Origin: Salinicola aestuarinus
GTDB lineage: Bacteria; Pseudomonadota; Gammaproteobacteria; Pseudomonadales; Halomonadaceae
Assembly: GCF_003206645.1 (NCBI RefSeq)
Contig: NZ_PZJP01000004.1
Location: 178,310 to 211,949, forward strand
Direction of reading: 5' to 3'
Length of the DNA stretch: 33,640 bases
The position numbers and the translations under genes are program-made. Below the pieces are notes generated by a model. That model worked only from the letters and a program-made list of their open reading frames with translations. It was not told where the DNA came from and did not search any database. The number at the start of each line of letters is the position of its first letter. The stretch's first letter is position 1. Below, one piece after another: positions 16,784 to 24,019 of this stretch.

Positions 16784-18636
16784 GGCACGACGGCCGCCGG
16801 GGCACGCTGATCGGCTTCCAGAAAGCCACCGGACTGGCGGCGCCAGAGCCTGGCATAGACGCCCTCGAGACGGATCAGCTCGGCGTGGGTGCCCTGCTCG
16901 ACGATTCGCCCGCGCTCCATGACGACCAGGCGATCCATCGCCGCGATGGTCGAGAGCCGGTGGGCAATGGCAATCACCGTCTTGCCCGCCATCAGCCGGT
17001 CGAAATTCTCCTGAATGGCAGCCTCGACGTCGGAGTCGAGCGCCGAGGTCGCCTCGTCGAGAATCAGGATCGGCGCATCCTTGAGCATCACCCGAGCGAT
17101 GGCAAGGCGCTGGCGCTGGCCGCCGGAGAGTTTCACGCCGCGCTCGCCGACATGGGCTTCGAGTCCGGTCTGACCGTCGGCGTCGCGCAGCGACTCGACG
17201 AAGCCCGCCACGTGCGCTTCCTCGGCCGCCGCCCAGGCCATCTCGTCGCTCGCATCCGGGCGACCGTAGAGCAGGTTGTCGCGCACCGAGCGATGCAGCA
17301 ACGCGGTGTCCTGGGTGACCATGCCGATACTGGCGCGCAGGCTCTCCTGGGTGACTTCGGCGATATTCTGGCCGTCGATGCGGATCGCGCCGCCCTCCAG
17401 GTCATGGAAGCGCAGCAGCAGATTGACCAGCGTGGACTTGCCCGCCCCGGAGGGACCGATCAGGCCGATCTTCTCGCCGGGCTTGAGCGTCAGCGACAGA
17501 TCGTCGATGACGCCGCCACCCTTGCCGTAATGAAAGCGGATGTGATCGAAGACGATCTCGCCCTGGGTTACCGTCAATGGCGGCGCATTCGAGGCATCGT
17601 CGATCGTGCGTGGCAGCGATAGCGTTGCCATTCCGTCCTGCACCGTGCCGATGTTCTCGAACAGTCTCGACACTTCCCACATGATCCACTGCGACATCCC
17701 CCACAGCCGCATCACCAGCCCCAGCGCCACCGCCACCGCTCCGACGCTCACCGCCTGCGCAAGCCAGAGATAGAGCGACAGCCAGCCGACCGCGAACAGC
17801 ATCAGCGCGTTGAGCAGGTAGAGCGACCCCTCGAGCGCCGTGACCAGTCGCATCTGACGATAGACCGTGGTCAGAAAGCCGCTCATCCCCGACTTGGCGA
17901 AGGCCGCTTCGCGACTGGCGTGGGAGAATAGCTTTACCGTCTGGATGTTGCTGTAGCTGTCGACGATACGTCCGGTCATCTGCGAGCGCGCATCCGCCTG
18001 GGTCTTGGAGACGCGGCGCATGATCGGCACGAACACCCGCAGCAGCAGCAGATAGCCCACGAGCCAGGCCACCAGCGGCAGTGCCAGGCGCCAGTCCGCA
18101 CTGCCCACCAGAATCAGCGTCCCCAGGAAGTAGACGCTGACGTAGTTGAGAACGTCGAACAGCTGGATGACGCATTCGCGCACGGCCAGCGATGTCTGCA
18201 TCACCTTGGTGGCAATGCGTCCGGCCATCTCCTCCTGATAGAAATGCATCGACTGGCGCAGCAGATAGCGGTGCGCCTGCCAGCGAATGCGCATGGGGAA
18301 GTTGCCCATCAGCGACTGGTGCTGGAACAGCGAGTGCAGCCAGACCATGCCCGGCAGCAGCACCAGGATCACCAGCGCCATGCCGGCGAGTTTCCAGCCC
18401 TGATCGGACACAAAGGTCTCCCGGTTCTGCTCGGAGAGCCAGTCGACGATATTGCCGAGAAAGCCGAACATCCACACCTCGATGCCCGCGATCAGCGCCA
18501 TCATCGCCGTGGCTGCCAGCAGATAGGGCCAGGCGCCCTTGGTGTAGTGCAGGCAGAAGGCGATCAGCGTGTTCGGTGGCTGCACGGGCTCGGCAGCAGG
18601 GAAGGGGTCGAGGCGTTGTTCGAACCAGCGAAACAT
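16780..18636 (-). CDS. ABC transporter, fused permease and ATP-binding protein
   Basis: This is a half-size exporter-type ABC protein of 618 residues, expected to act as a homodimer or with an unknown partner. The N-terminal half has six hydrophobic helices in the type I exporter pattern (starting ACLHYTKGAW-like residues 28-60; FQHQSLMGNFPMRIRWQAHRYLL is an inter-helix loop). The nucleotide domain has Walker A LIGPSGAGKSTL (~395), signature KLSGGQRQRLAIARVML (~503), Walker B PILILDEATSALDSD (~525) and the H-loop AIAHRLSTI (~558), all intact. The substrate is unknown; relatives export lipids, peptides or drugs. It is the first gene of the block, overlapping the sensor kinase by four bases (ATGA). 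This is an unusual partner for a TRAP-regulating kinase. Confidence 0.92.
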   Translation of the reverse strand: MFRWFEQRLDPFPAAEPVQPPNTLIAFCLHYTKGAWPYLLAATAMMALIAGIEVWMFGFLGNIVDWLSEQNRETFVSDQGWKLAGMALVILVLLPGMVWLHSLFQHQSLMGNFPMRIRWQAHRYLLRQSMHFYQEEMAGRIATKVMQTSLAVRECVIQLFDVLNYVSVYFLGTLILVGSADWRLALPLVAWLVGYLLLLRVFVPIMRRVSKTQADARSQMTGRIVDSYSNIQTVKLFSHASREAAFAKSGMSGFLTTVYRQMRLVTALEGSLYLLNALMLFAVGWLSLYLWLAQAVSVGAVAVALGLVMRLWGMSQWIMWEVSRLFENIGTVQDGMATLSLPRTIDDASNAPPLTVTQGEIVFDHIRFHYGKGGGVIDDLSLTLKPGEKIGLIGPSGAGKSTLVNLLLRFHDLEGGAIRIDGQNIAEVTQESLRASIGMVTQDTALLHRSVRDNLLYGRPDASDEMAWAAAEEAHVAGFVESLRDADGQTGLEAHVGERGVKLSGGQRQRLAIARVMLKDAPILILDEATSALDSDVEAAIQENFDRLMAGKTVIAIAHRLSTIAAMDRLVVMERGRIVEQGTHAELIRLEGVYARLWRRQSGGFLEADQRAPAAVVP

Positions 18637-18703
18637 GGCAATCCTGTCTGACGGCGAGGTAAGAGGGGCTCAGGCCAACGTCGGTTGGTCAGCGAGCCTA
18701 CCG

Positions 18704-18731
18704 AGCATAGCGCGGCAGACGCGCCCGGCAA
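18704..18731 (-). promoter_or_regulatory. Candidate promoter of the ABC-kinase-regulator operon
   Basis: On the minus strand TTGCCG (18731-18726) and TATGCT (18709-18704) are 16 bases apart, about 70 bases before the ABC start codon. Each matches four of six consensus positions. An inverted repeat CCAAC-GTCG-GTTGG (18675-18688) lies just past the predicted start site and could be an operator. Confidence 0.35.
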
Positions 18732-18836
18732 GCCGTCACGCGTGAGAGGAGCCGGAGGCGACCGCGAGACGGCGGCGACCGTCTCGGGGAGGGCTGAGAC
18801 CGCCAGTGCGAGTGCGCTGGCGCAAGCGGGCGAGGA

Positions 18837-19565
18837 TCAGGCCTGAAACGGCAGCACCGCCGTGTAGACGGCGAAGAAGTGGCAGACGCTGCCGCCGATC
18901 ACGAACAGATGCCAGATGGCGTGGTTGAAGGGGATCGCGCGCACGGCGTAGAAGAGCACGCCCACGGTATAGATGATGCCGCCGGCGACCAGCAGCCAGA
19001 AGCCGGCAGGAGGCAGTCTCGCGGCGACATCCTCAGCGGCGAGCAGGATCAACCAGCCCATGACGATATAGACGATGACCCGAAGTACGTGGAAGCGTCG
19101 CGGCCAGATCAGGCGCAGTGCGATCCCGCTGGCGGCGAGCCCCCAGATCACGCCAAACAGCAGCCAACCGGTCGTGCCGCGCAGGTTGACCAGCAGAAAC
19201 GGCGTGTAGGTGCCGGCGATCAGCAGATAGATCGCGCAGTGATCGAAGGTCTGGAACAGTCGCTTGAGTCGCGGAAGGCGAAAGCCGTGGTAGAGCGTCG
19301 AGGCGGTGTAGAGCGTGACGAGACAGAGGCCGTAGAGGGAGACGCCGACGACCTTCCAGGGGTCGACCTGAGCGGCGAGCGAGGCCAGCGCGATCAACAC
19401 GATCATGCCAATCAGACTCAGCGCCGCGCCGACACCATGGCTCAGGCTATGAAGCCACTCCTCGTGCAGCGAGAATTCGCCGAAATCGGCCGCCGGGGCG
19501 GCGTCGCCAACGGCATCGTGCGTGGGATTCGGCAGGGCGAGTGAAGCAGTGCGGGGTTCGGTCAT
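18837..19565 (-). CDS. trhA: Hemolysin III / PAQR family membrane protein
   Basis: This is a seven-helix inner-membrane protein of the PAQR superfamily. Bacterial members affect membrane fluidity homeostasis, and haemolysis is not the usual native role. The family's metal-binding residues are visible: EEWLHSLSHGVGAALSL in the first helix region, STLYHGFRLPRLKRLFQTFDHCAIYLLIAGTY in the middle (cited here in two overlapping parts, STLYHGFRL and FDHCAIYLLIAGTYTPFLL), and HAIWHLFVIGGSVCHFF near the end. Residues 1-35 are a polar cytoplasmic tail. The ATG at 19565 follows GGGAGG by about ten bases. An upstream in-frame start would add 18 residues of non-conserved sequence. Length is 242 residues. 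It is a single gene and neighbours give no clear functional hint. Confidence 0.9.
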   Translation of the reverse strand: MTEPRTASLALPNPTHDAVGDAAPAADFGEFSLHEEWLHSLSHGVGAALSLIGMIVLIALASLAAQVDPWKVVGVSLYGLCLVTLYTASTLYHGFRLPRLKRLFQTFDHCAIYLLIAGTYTPFLLVNLRGTTGWLLFGVIWGLAASGIALRLIWPRRFHVLRVIVYIVMGWLILLAAEDVAARLPPAGFWLLVAGGIIYTVGVLFYAVRAIPFNHAIWHLFVIGGSVCHFFAVYTAVLPFQA

Positions 19566-19786
19566 GGTCTTGCAACCTCCCGGAGTGGCGGCGACACGGC
19601 GGTAGCAGCCCTGCGACACCCTGAAGCCTGGCGGCCCGAGGGGCAGGTCCTATCCATTATGACCCAAAGTGGGGGTCAGGGTTCATTTTGAGTGCCAGGG
19701 ATGACGCGCGCATGACACGACGCCGAGACAGCAGGCGGGGCGACCGGCAAGCGAGGCCGCCAAACGGGGCGGCCGATCACTCGATG
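19566..19786. other. Intergenic region between trhA and ribA
   Basis: No gene is visible in these 221 bases. A candidate -10 for trhA on the minus strand, CATAAT (19661-19656), matches five of six positions but has no convincing -35. An inverted repeat TGACCC (19660-19665) / GGGTCA (19673-19678) overlaps it and may be an operator. A GC hairpin (19755-19774) lies behind ribA. Confidence 0.4.
19755..19774 (-). terminator. GC hairpin behind ribA
   Basis: GGCCGCC (19755-19761) pairs perfectly with GGCGGCC (19768-19774) around six bases, 12 bases past the ribA stop. No U-tract follows, so it is at best a weak terminator or a 3'-end stabiliser. Confidence 0.4.
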
Positions 19787-20422
19787 TCAGGCGTCGCGCT
19801 CGATATCGACGTCGCTAGCGGGCGTAAAATCGTCGAGCTGCATCATGTGGCCGAGCTTGCCGACCTTGGTGGTCAGATAGTGCTCGTTGAAGGGGTTGCG
19901 GCCGGTGGTGATCGCCAGGCGTTCGCGAATGTTCACCCCATCCTGGACGAGCGCTTCGACCTTGCGCGGGTTGTTGGTCATCAGCTTCAGCGAGCCGATG
20001 CCAAGATGCTCGAGCATCGGTACACAGATGTCGTAGCGACGCTGGTCGGCGTTAAAGCCGAGTTGCTCGTTGGCCTCGACCGTATCCGCGCCCTCGTCCT
20101 GAAGCGCGTAAGCGCGAATCTTGTTGAGCAGGCCGATACCGCGACCTTCCTGACGCAGATAGAGCAGGGCGCCGCGCCCCTCGTCGGCGATTCGCTTGAG
20201 CGCTTCCTGCAGCTGATAACCGCAGTCGCAGCGCATCGAGAAAAGCGCGTCGCCGGTCAGGCACTCGGAGTGCACGCGGGCCAGCACAGGCTCCTCCGTG
20301 GTGACGTCGCCGAGCGTGAGCACGACGTGCTCCTTGCCGGTGGTCTCTTCCTGGAAGCCGTGCAGCATGAACGTCGCCCAGGGTGTGGGCAGTTGCGATG
20401 CGGCAATGAAGCGGATGGACAC
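19787..20422 (-). CDS. ribA: GTP cyclohydrolase II
   Basis: This enzyme opens the imidazole ring of GTP to start riboflavin synthesis. The zinc site is intact as [16 protein letters not shown]. Counted from the GTG at 20422 its three cysteines fall at residues 54, 65 and 67, the same numbers as the zinc ligands of E. coli RibA. This supports the start choice. [12 protein letters not shown] provides the catalytic loop, and [10 protein letters not shown] with [17 protein letters not shown] residues forms the C-terminal block. GAGG lies five bases before the GTG. An ATG at 20494 is in frame but overlaps a perfect extended -10 promoter element, so it would not be transcribed as a start. Length is 211 residues. 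It is a stand-alone RibA, not fused to RibB, and no FMN riboswitch is visible. Confidence 0.95.
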   Translation of the reverse strand: MSIRFIAASQLPTPWATFMLHGFQEETTGKEHVVLTLGDVTTEEPVLARVHSECLTGDALFSMRCDCGYQLQEALKRIADEGRGALLYLRQEGRGIGLLNKIRAYALQDEGADTVEANEQLGFNADQRRYDICVPMLEHLGIGSLKLMTNNPRKVEALVQDGVNIRERLAITTGRNPFNEHYLTTKVGKLGHMMQLDDFTPASDVDIERDA

Positions 20423-20492
20423 GATGACCTCGCGAGACGGACTGCTACCGTCCACCAGCGCGCAGCGGACGGGGGGTTCAAAGAGGGCGGGC

Positions 20493-20501
20493 ATTATATC
20501 A
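20493..20501 (-). promoter_or_regulatory. Extended -10 promoter of ribA
   Basis: The minus strand reads TGATATAAT, a perfect extended -10 (TGn plus TATAAT, hexamer 20498-20493). There is no good -35, as is common for this class. Transcription would begin near 20486, giving a leader of about 64 bases before the GTG start. Confidence 0.7.
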
Positions 20502-20553
20502 GGGTTGCCGATCGAACGTATCAGGGTTGCCCATCGAACGTATCAGGCTCGCC
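20497..20553. repeat. 22-bp tandem repeat between ribA and hemE
   Basis: Copies at 20497-20518 and 20519-20540 differ at one of 22 positions. A third, partial copy follows (20541-20553, two further differences). The unit starts TATCAGGGTTGCC and ends ATCGAACG. It overlaps the ribA -10 and extends into the upstream region of ribA and of the divergent hemE. A 22-base period is about two helical turns, so repeated protein sites would face the same side of the DNA. Confidence 0.85.
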
Positions 20554-20600
20554 GCGCCATCCGTTACACTGAAGCCAAATCTCGTAACCCGAAGGCCGTC

Positions 20601-21716
20601 ATGACCTCTTTCAACGACCCCGCGCCGCAGACGTCCGCCGACACGCCGGCAAGCTCGACGCTGCATAACGACCGTCTGTTGCGCGCCCTCGCGCGCCAGC
20701 CCGTCGACCGCACACCGGTCTGGATGATGCGTCAGGCCGGCCGCTATCTGCCGGAGTATCGCGCGGTGCGCGCCGAGGCCGGCAGCTTCATGGACCTCTG
20801 CCGCAACCGGGATTTCGCCTGCGACGTTACGCTTCAGCCGCTGGAGCGCTTCCCGCTGGATGCGGCGATTCTCTTCTCCGATATCCTCACCATTCCGGAT
20901 GCGATGGGGCTCGGGCTCTATTTCGAGACCGGTGAGGGGCCGAAGTTTCGCAAGCCGCTGCGCACCGCCGCCGACGTCGCTGCGATCAAGGCACCGGACG
21001 CCGAGCGCGATCTGGATTACGTCATGAACGCGGTGCGTACCATCCGCCACGAGCTGAATGGTAGGGTGCCGCTGATCGGGTTCTCGGGGAGCCCCTGGAC
21101 GCTTGCGACCTACATGGTCGAAGGCGGCTCGAGCAAGGATTTCCGCCACATCAAGTCGATGCTCTACGGCGACCCGCAGACCCTGCACACCTTGCTGGGT
21201 GTACTCGCCACCTCGGTGACCGACTATCTCAACGCGCAGATTCGTGCCGGCGCGCAGGTCGTGCAGATCTTCGATACCTGGGGCGGGGCGCTGTCGACAC
21301 CGGCGTATCAGGCGTTCTCGCTCAGCTACATGCAGCGCATCGTCGGTGGGCTGATTCGCGACCATGACGGCCGCCGGGTGCCGGTGATTCTGTTCACCAA
21401 GAATGGCGGTCAGTGGCTGGAAACGATCGCCGACAGCGGCTGCGACGCGGTGGGCATCGACTGGACCACGGAACTTGGCGATGCGCGTCGTCGGGTCGGC
21501 GAGCAGGTGGCCATTCAGGGTAATCTCGACCCCAACGTGCTGTTTGCCCCGCCCAAGGCGATCCGCAGCGAGGTCGCCCGCCTGCTGGAGAGCTTCGGCC
21601 CGGGCGACGGCCACGTCTTCAATCTTGGGCATGGGATCAGCCAGTTCACCGACCCCGACCACGTGACCGCCTTCATGGAGGCGCTCCATGAACTCAGCCC
21701 GGCCTACCATCGTTGA
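20601..21716 (+). CDS. hemE: Uroporphyrinogen decarboxylase
   Basis: This enzyme removes four carboxyl groups from uroporphyrinogen III to give coproporphyrinogen III in haem synthesis. Signature one is [17 protein letters not shown] (residues ~36-52), with the active-site Arg pair region. The decarboxylase Asp lies in [16 protein letters not shown]. Signature two is [17 protein letters not shown]. The C-terminal block has GNLDPNVLF and [16 protein letters not shown], which are standard for the family. The protein is 371 residues; the N-terminus is about 15 residues longer than the minimal enzyme and polar. The ATG at 20601 is preceded by GAAGG at six bases. It diverges from ribA and leads a three-gene overlapping set with the DCC and VanZ-like genes. 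Confidence 0.97.
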   Translation: MTSFNDPAPQTSADTPASSTLHNDRLLRALARQPVDRTPVWMMRQAGRYLPEYRAVRAEAGSFMDLCRNRDFACDVTLQPLERFPLDAAILFSDILTIPDAMGLGLYFETGEGPKFRKPLRTAADVAAIKAPDAERDLDYVMNAVRTIRHELNGRVPLIGFSGSPWTLATYMVEGGSSKDFRHIKSMLYGDPQTLHTLLGVLATSVTDYLNAQIRAGAQVVQIFDTWGGALSTPAYQAFSLSYMQRIVGGLIRDHDGRRVPVILFTKNGGQWLETIADSGCDAVGIDWTTELGDARRRVGEQVAIQGNLDPNVLFAPPKAIRSEVARLLESFGPGDGHVFNLGHGISQFTDPDHVTAFMEALHELSPAYHR

Positions 21717-22203
21717 GTCGAGCACCAACGCTGAACCGAGGAGTGCCGGCGTCGACGGGCTGCTGCTCTTCGACGCCGGCTGCCCCTTCTGCCGGCGCTC
21801 GGTTCGCTGGTTTCTGGCGCGGGAGCGCCGCGACAGCCGGCTTACCATCGCCGGGCTGGAGACGCCCCTCGGCGAGCGACTGGGCCGACATTTCACCTTC
21901 GACCCGAGCCTCGGCGACAGCATTCGCTATGTGACGGCGGGGTGCTGTCATCGTGACAGCGAGGCGCTGTGGCGACTTTGCGAACGCCTCGACGGTAGCT
22001 GGGGAGCGCTCGCCCGGATGCAGCAGGTGCCTCGCCCGCTGCGCGACGGTGTCTATCGTTTCGTCGGGCGCCACCGCAGTCGGCTTGCCCCCAGTGACGA
22101 TGACCGGCTCGAGTCGCACCCACGCTGGATCGACCGGCTCGGCGAGACGCACTGCCAGCGTCTCGGACTGCCGGCCTCGCTCGCGGATGGAGCGCCGGCT
22201 TGA
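21688..22203 (+). CDS. DCC-type thiol-disulfide oxidoreductase-like protein (DUF393)
   Basis: This is a small cytosolic protein of the DCC family, which is predicted to have a thioredoxin-like fold. The motif appears as [19 protein letters not shown], with the CxxC pair at residues ~32-35. The usual Asp before the first Cys is replaced by a D-A-G-C spacing, within normal family variation. Later phrases ([14 protein letters not shown] helix, [12 protein letters not shown]) also fit. No substrate is known for the family. It starts inside the end of hemE (29-base overlap) with GGAGG five bases before the ATG, and ends overlapping the VanZ-like start. It is therefore co-translated with hemE, though a haem-related role is only suggested by that position. 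The length is 171 residues. Confidence 0.88.
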   Translation: MNSARPTIVESSTNAEPRSAGVDGLLLFDAGCPFCRRSVRWFLARERRDSRLTIAGLETPLGERLGRHFTFDPSLGDSIRYVTAGCCHRDSEALWRLCERLDGSWGALARMQQVPRPLRDGVYRFVGRHRSRLAPSDDDRLESHPRWIDRLGETHCQRLGLPASLADGAPA

Positions 22204-22559
22204 AACGAGGACGTCTAATTGCCGTTGCCCTCACGCTGGGTTGGGCGCTTGCGATCACCTGGGGCAGCCTGACCCCGGGCAGCAGCCTGCCGAGTGACCT
22301 GCCATGGGACAAGTTCAACCACTTCGTCGGCTACGGCGGACTCGCCATGGGGCTGAGTCTGACCGGTCTTCGCCCTCGCTGGGCGGTGGGTCTCGCCATC
22401 CTCTATGGTATCGCTGTCGAGTACGCGCAGCTCGCAGTGCCGGGGCGCAGCGGCGGCGACTGGGCAGATATTCTCGCCAATTCGTTGGGTGCCGTCGCTG
22501 GGACGCTCTTCGCGATGTTGATTCGAGGGCTCTACCGCCGACGCCTAGCGTCTTGTTGA
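22200..22559 (+). CDS. VanZ-like family membrane protein
   Basis: This small inner-membrane protein of 119 residues has about four hydrophobic helices. The family pattern is visible as WGSLTPGSSLPSDLPWDKFNH-type sequence early (Pro/Asp/Lys then FNHFVGYGGLAMGLSL), then GIAVEYAQLAVPGRSGGDWADILANSLGA, quoted in overlapping parts: VEYAQLAVPGRSG and DWADILANSLGAVAG. VanZ in enterococci gives low-level teicoplanin resistance; in Gram-negative bacteria the role is unknown. The start is a TTG at 22200 overlapping the upstream TGA (TTGA). No good in-frame ATG lies nearby. It is the last gene of the hemE set; no U-rich terminator follows. Confidence 0.85.
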   Translation: MKRGRLIAVALTLGWALAITWGSLTPGSSLPSDLPWDKFNHFVGYGGLAMGLSLTGLRPRWAVGLAILYGIAVEYAQLAVPGRSGGDWADILANSLGAVAGTLFAMLIRGLYRRRLASC

Positions 22560-22874
22560 TACGGCTCTCGCGACCCGCTTTGTCCTGAAGTGGCCGAGAC
22601 GGCACGCTTCATGCCGCCCCCCTCGCACAGTCGTTGATCGCGTCGTTTCTGGGCGCCCTGTTTTGGTGCGTGTCGAGCTTCAGCTGGTGAAATTGCCTTG
22701 AAATGAGGCGCCTTGCTCGAAAGATCGACTCGTTCGCCAGACGCACACTCCAAGAATAGCTCTTGAAAAACAAGTTTTTAGCGCAAGTAAGACAGATGTG
22801 GAATGGACTTTGCTATGACCCTGTGAGCATGCTCTGTATGCACACTAAAACCACGCAAGGGAGTGGAGTTCACT
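22560..22874. other. Intergenic region upstream of aapJ
   Basis: This 315-base non-coding stretch leads to the amino-acid transporter. Its first half is GC-rich with no clear element. From about 22740 it becomes AT-rich, with a TTGAAA and an inverted repeat AAAAAC-AA-GTTTTT (22765-22778), then a sigma-54-type element at 22799-22814. AAGGGAG and GGAG lie just before the start of aapJ. No gene is supported here. Confidence 0.5.
22799..22814 (+). promoter_or_regulatory. Candidate sigma-54 promoter of aapJQMP
   Basis: TGGAAT, five bases, TTGCT: the GG (22800-22801) and GC (22812-22813) are exactly ten bases apart, and the -12 half is a full consensus match. It sits 61 bases before the aapJ start. 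Amino-acid transporters of this type are often under RpoN/nitrogen control in other proteobacteria. No activator site with correct spacing was identified. Confidence 0.6.
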
Positions 22875-23903
22875 ATGCATCACAAGAATAAAAGCCTGTC
22901 GCTACTGTCCGTCGTCGCCCTCGGCGCCGTCGCGGCCACCCAGGCAAGTGCTGCCACACTGGACGACATCGGTAACAGCGGCGAGATCCGCTGTGGGGTC
23001 AACGCCGGATTGACCGGTTTTTCCGCGCCGGACGAAGACGGTCGGTGGTCGGGTATCGACGCGGATTTCTGCCGCGCCGTTGCCGCCGCCACGCTTGGCG
23101 ATGCCGAGTCGGTTGCGTTTACGCCGCTGACCGCCAAGGAGCGTTTCACGGCCTTGCAGTCCGGTGAGGTCGACGTGCTGTCGCGCAACACCACCTGGAC
23201 CGCGACCCGAGATAATTCCCTGGGCCTGAACTTCACCGGCGTCACCTTCTACGACGGTCAGGCGTTCATGGTGAGCAAGGATCTGGGCGTCAGCAGCCTG
23301 GACGAGCTCAACGGTGCCACGATCTGCATTCAGTCCGGCACGACGCACGAGCTGAACATCGCCGACTACTTCCCCGCGAATGACCTCGACTATCAGCTAG
23401 TCACTTTCGACACCCCTGACCAGACGGCTCAGGGCTTCGGCAGCGGCCGCTGTGACGTGCTGACGTCCGACTCGTCTCAGCTCGCAGCCCTGCGGCTCCA
23501 GCTCGACGAACCGGACAGTGCCATGATTCTGCCCGAGCGTATCTCCAAGGAGCCGTTGGGCCCGGTGGTTCGCCAGGGTGACAGCCAGTGGTTCAACGTC
23601 GTCAAGTGGACACTCTTCGCCATGATCAATGCCGAAGAAATGGGTGTGACTCAGGACAATGTCGACGAGATGCGCGACAACCCGCCGAACCCGAATGTCG
23701 CTCGCCTGCTGGGTCAGGACGGCAACTACGGAGAGCAGATGGGTCTGGACAGTGACTGGGCCTACAACATCGTCAAGCAGGTGGGTAACTACGCGGAGGT
23801 CTACGATCGCAACGTGGGCGCCGACTCCCCGCTGGGCATCGACCGCGGTATCAACGCGCTGTGGAGCGATGGTGGTATCCAGTACGCACCGCCGGTTCGC
23901 TGA
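22875..23903 (+). CDS. aapJ: General L-amino acid ABC transporter, periplasmic binding protein
   Basis: This is the periplasmic receptor of a broad-specificity polar amino-acid importer. Residues 1-26 are a signal peptide (SLSLLSVVALGAVAATQASA, cleaved after the last Ala). The mature protein begins ATLDDIGNSGEIRCGVNAGL, followed by GFSAPDEDGRWSGIDADFCRAVAAATLGD, shown here in parts: GFSAPDEDGRW and DADFCRAVAAA. Both are characteristic of AapJ/BztA. VLSRNTTWTATRDN and ICIQSGTTHELN also match that group. The ATG at 22875 has GGAG six bases upstream; a GTG four codons earlier is less likely. Length is 342 residues. It heads the jQMP gene order, separated from aapQ by a perfect 13-bp hairpin that probably keeps the binding protein in excess. 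Confidence 0.95.
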   Translation: MHHKNKSLSLLSVVALGAVAATQASAATLDDIGNSGEIRCGVNAGLTGFSAPDEDGRWSGIDADFCRAVAAATLGDAESVAFTPLTAKERFTALQSGEVDVLSRNTTWTATRDNSLGLNFTGVTFYDGQAFMVSKDLGVSSLDELNGATICIQSGTTHELNIADYFPANDLDYQLVTFDTPDQTAQGFGSGRCDVLTSDSSQLAALRLQLDEPDSAMILPERISKEPLGPVVRQGDSQWFNVVKWTLFAMINAEEMGVTQDNVDEMRDNPPNPNVARLLGQDGNYGEQMGLDSDWAYNIVKQVGNYAEVYDRNVGADSPLGIDRGINALWSDGGIQYAPPVR

Positions 23904-23937
23904 GGCGTTTTTCGCCAGGCGTTAGCTGTTATCGCAA

Positions 23938-23968
23938 CACTGTGCCCCGGTAAGCCCGGGGCACAGTG
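23938..23968 (+). terminator. Perfect 13-bp hairpin between aapJ and aapQ
   Basis: CACTGTGCCCCGG (23938-23950) pairs without mismatch with 23956-23968 around the loop TAAGC. Only a mixed CTTCTC follows, so read-through is expected. This is the classical arrangement that lets the binding-protein message outnumber the permease message. Confidence 0.85.
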
Positions 23969-24019
23969 CTTCTCAATGCTCGGGTCGAGAGCGACACGAT
24001 AGGCAAGATAGACACCTCT

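Noticed and set aside
18651..18836. Small gene between the ABC exporter and trhA
   Set aside because: No frame with a plausible start, ribosome site and protein-like composition is seen. The region holds a candidate promoter and an inverted repeat only.
20497..20553. Riboswitch controlling ribA
   Set aside because: There is no FMN-aptamer-like sequence, and the expected leader is only about 64 bases. The element is a simple tandem repeat located at and upstream of the start site.
22652..22670. NtrC-like enhancer (GGCGCC ... GGTGCG) upstream of aapJ
   Set aside because: The half-sites are imperfect and separated by seven bases rather than five, so it does not fit the NtrC site well enough to annotate.
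22863..22874. GTG start four codons upstream for aapJ
   Set aside because: The ATG at 22875 has GGAG at a good distance and directly precedes a standard signal peptide.
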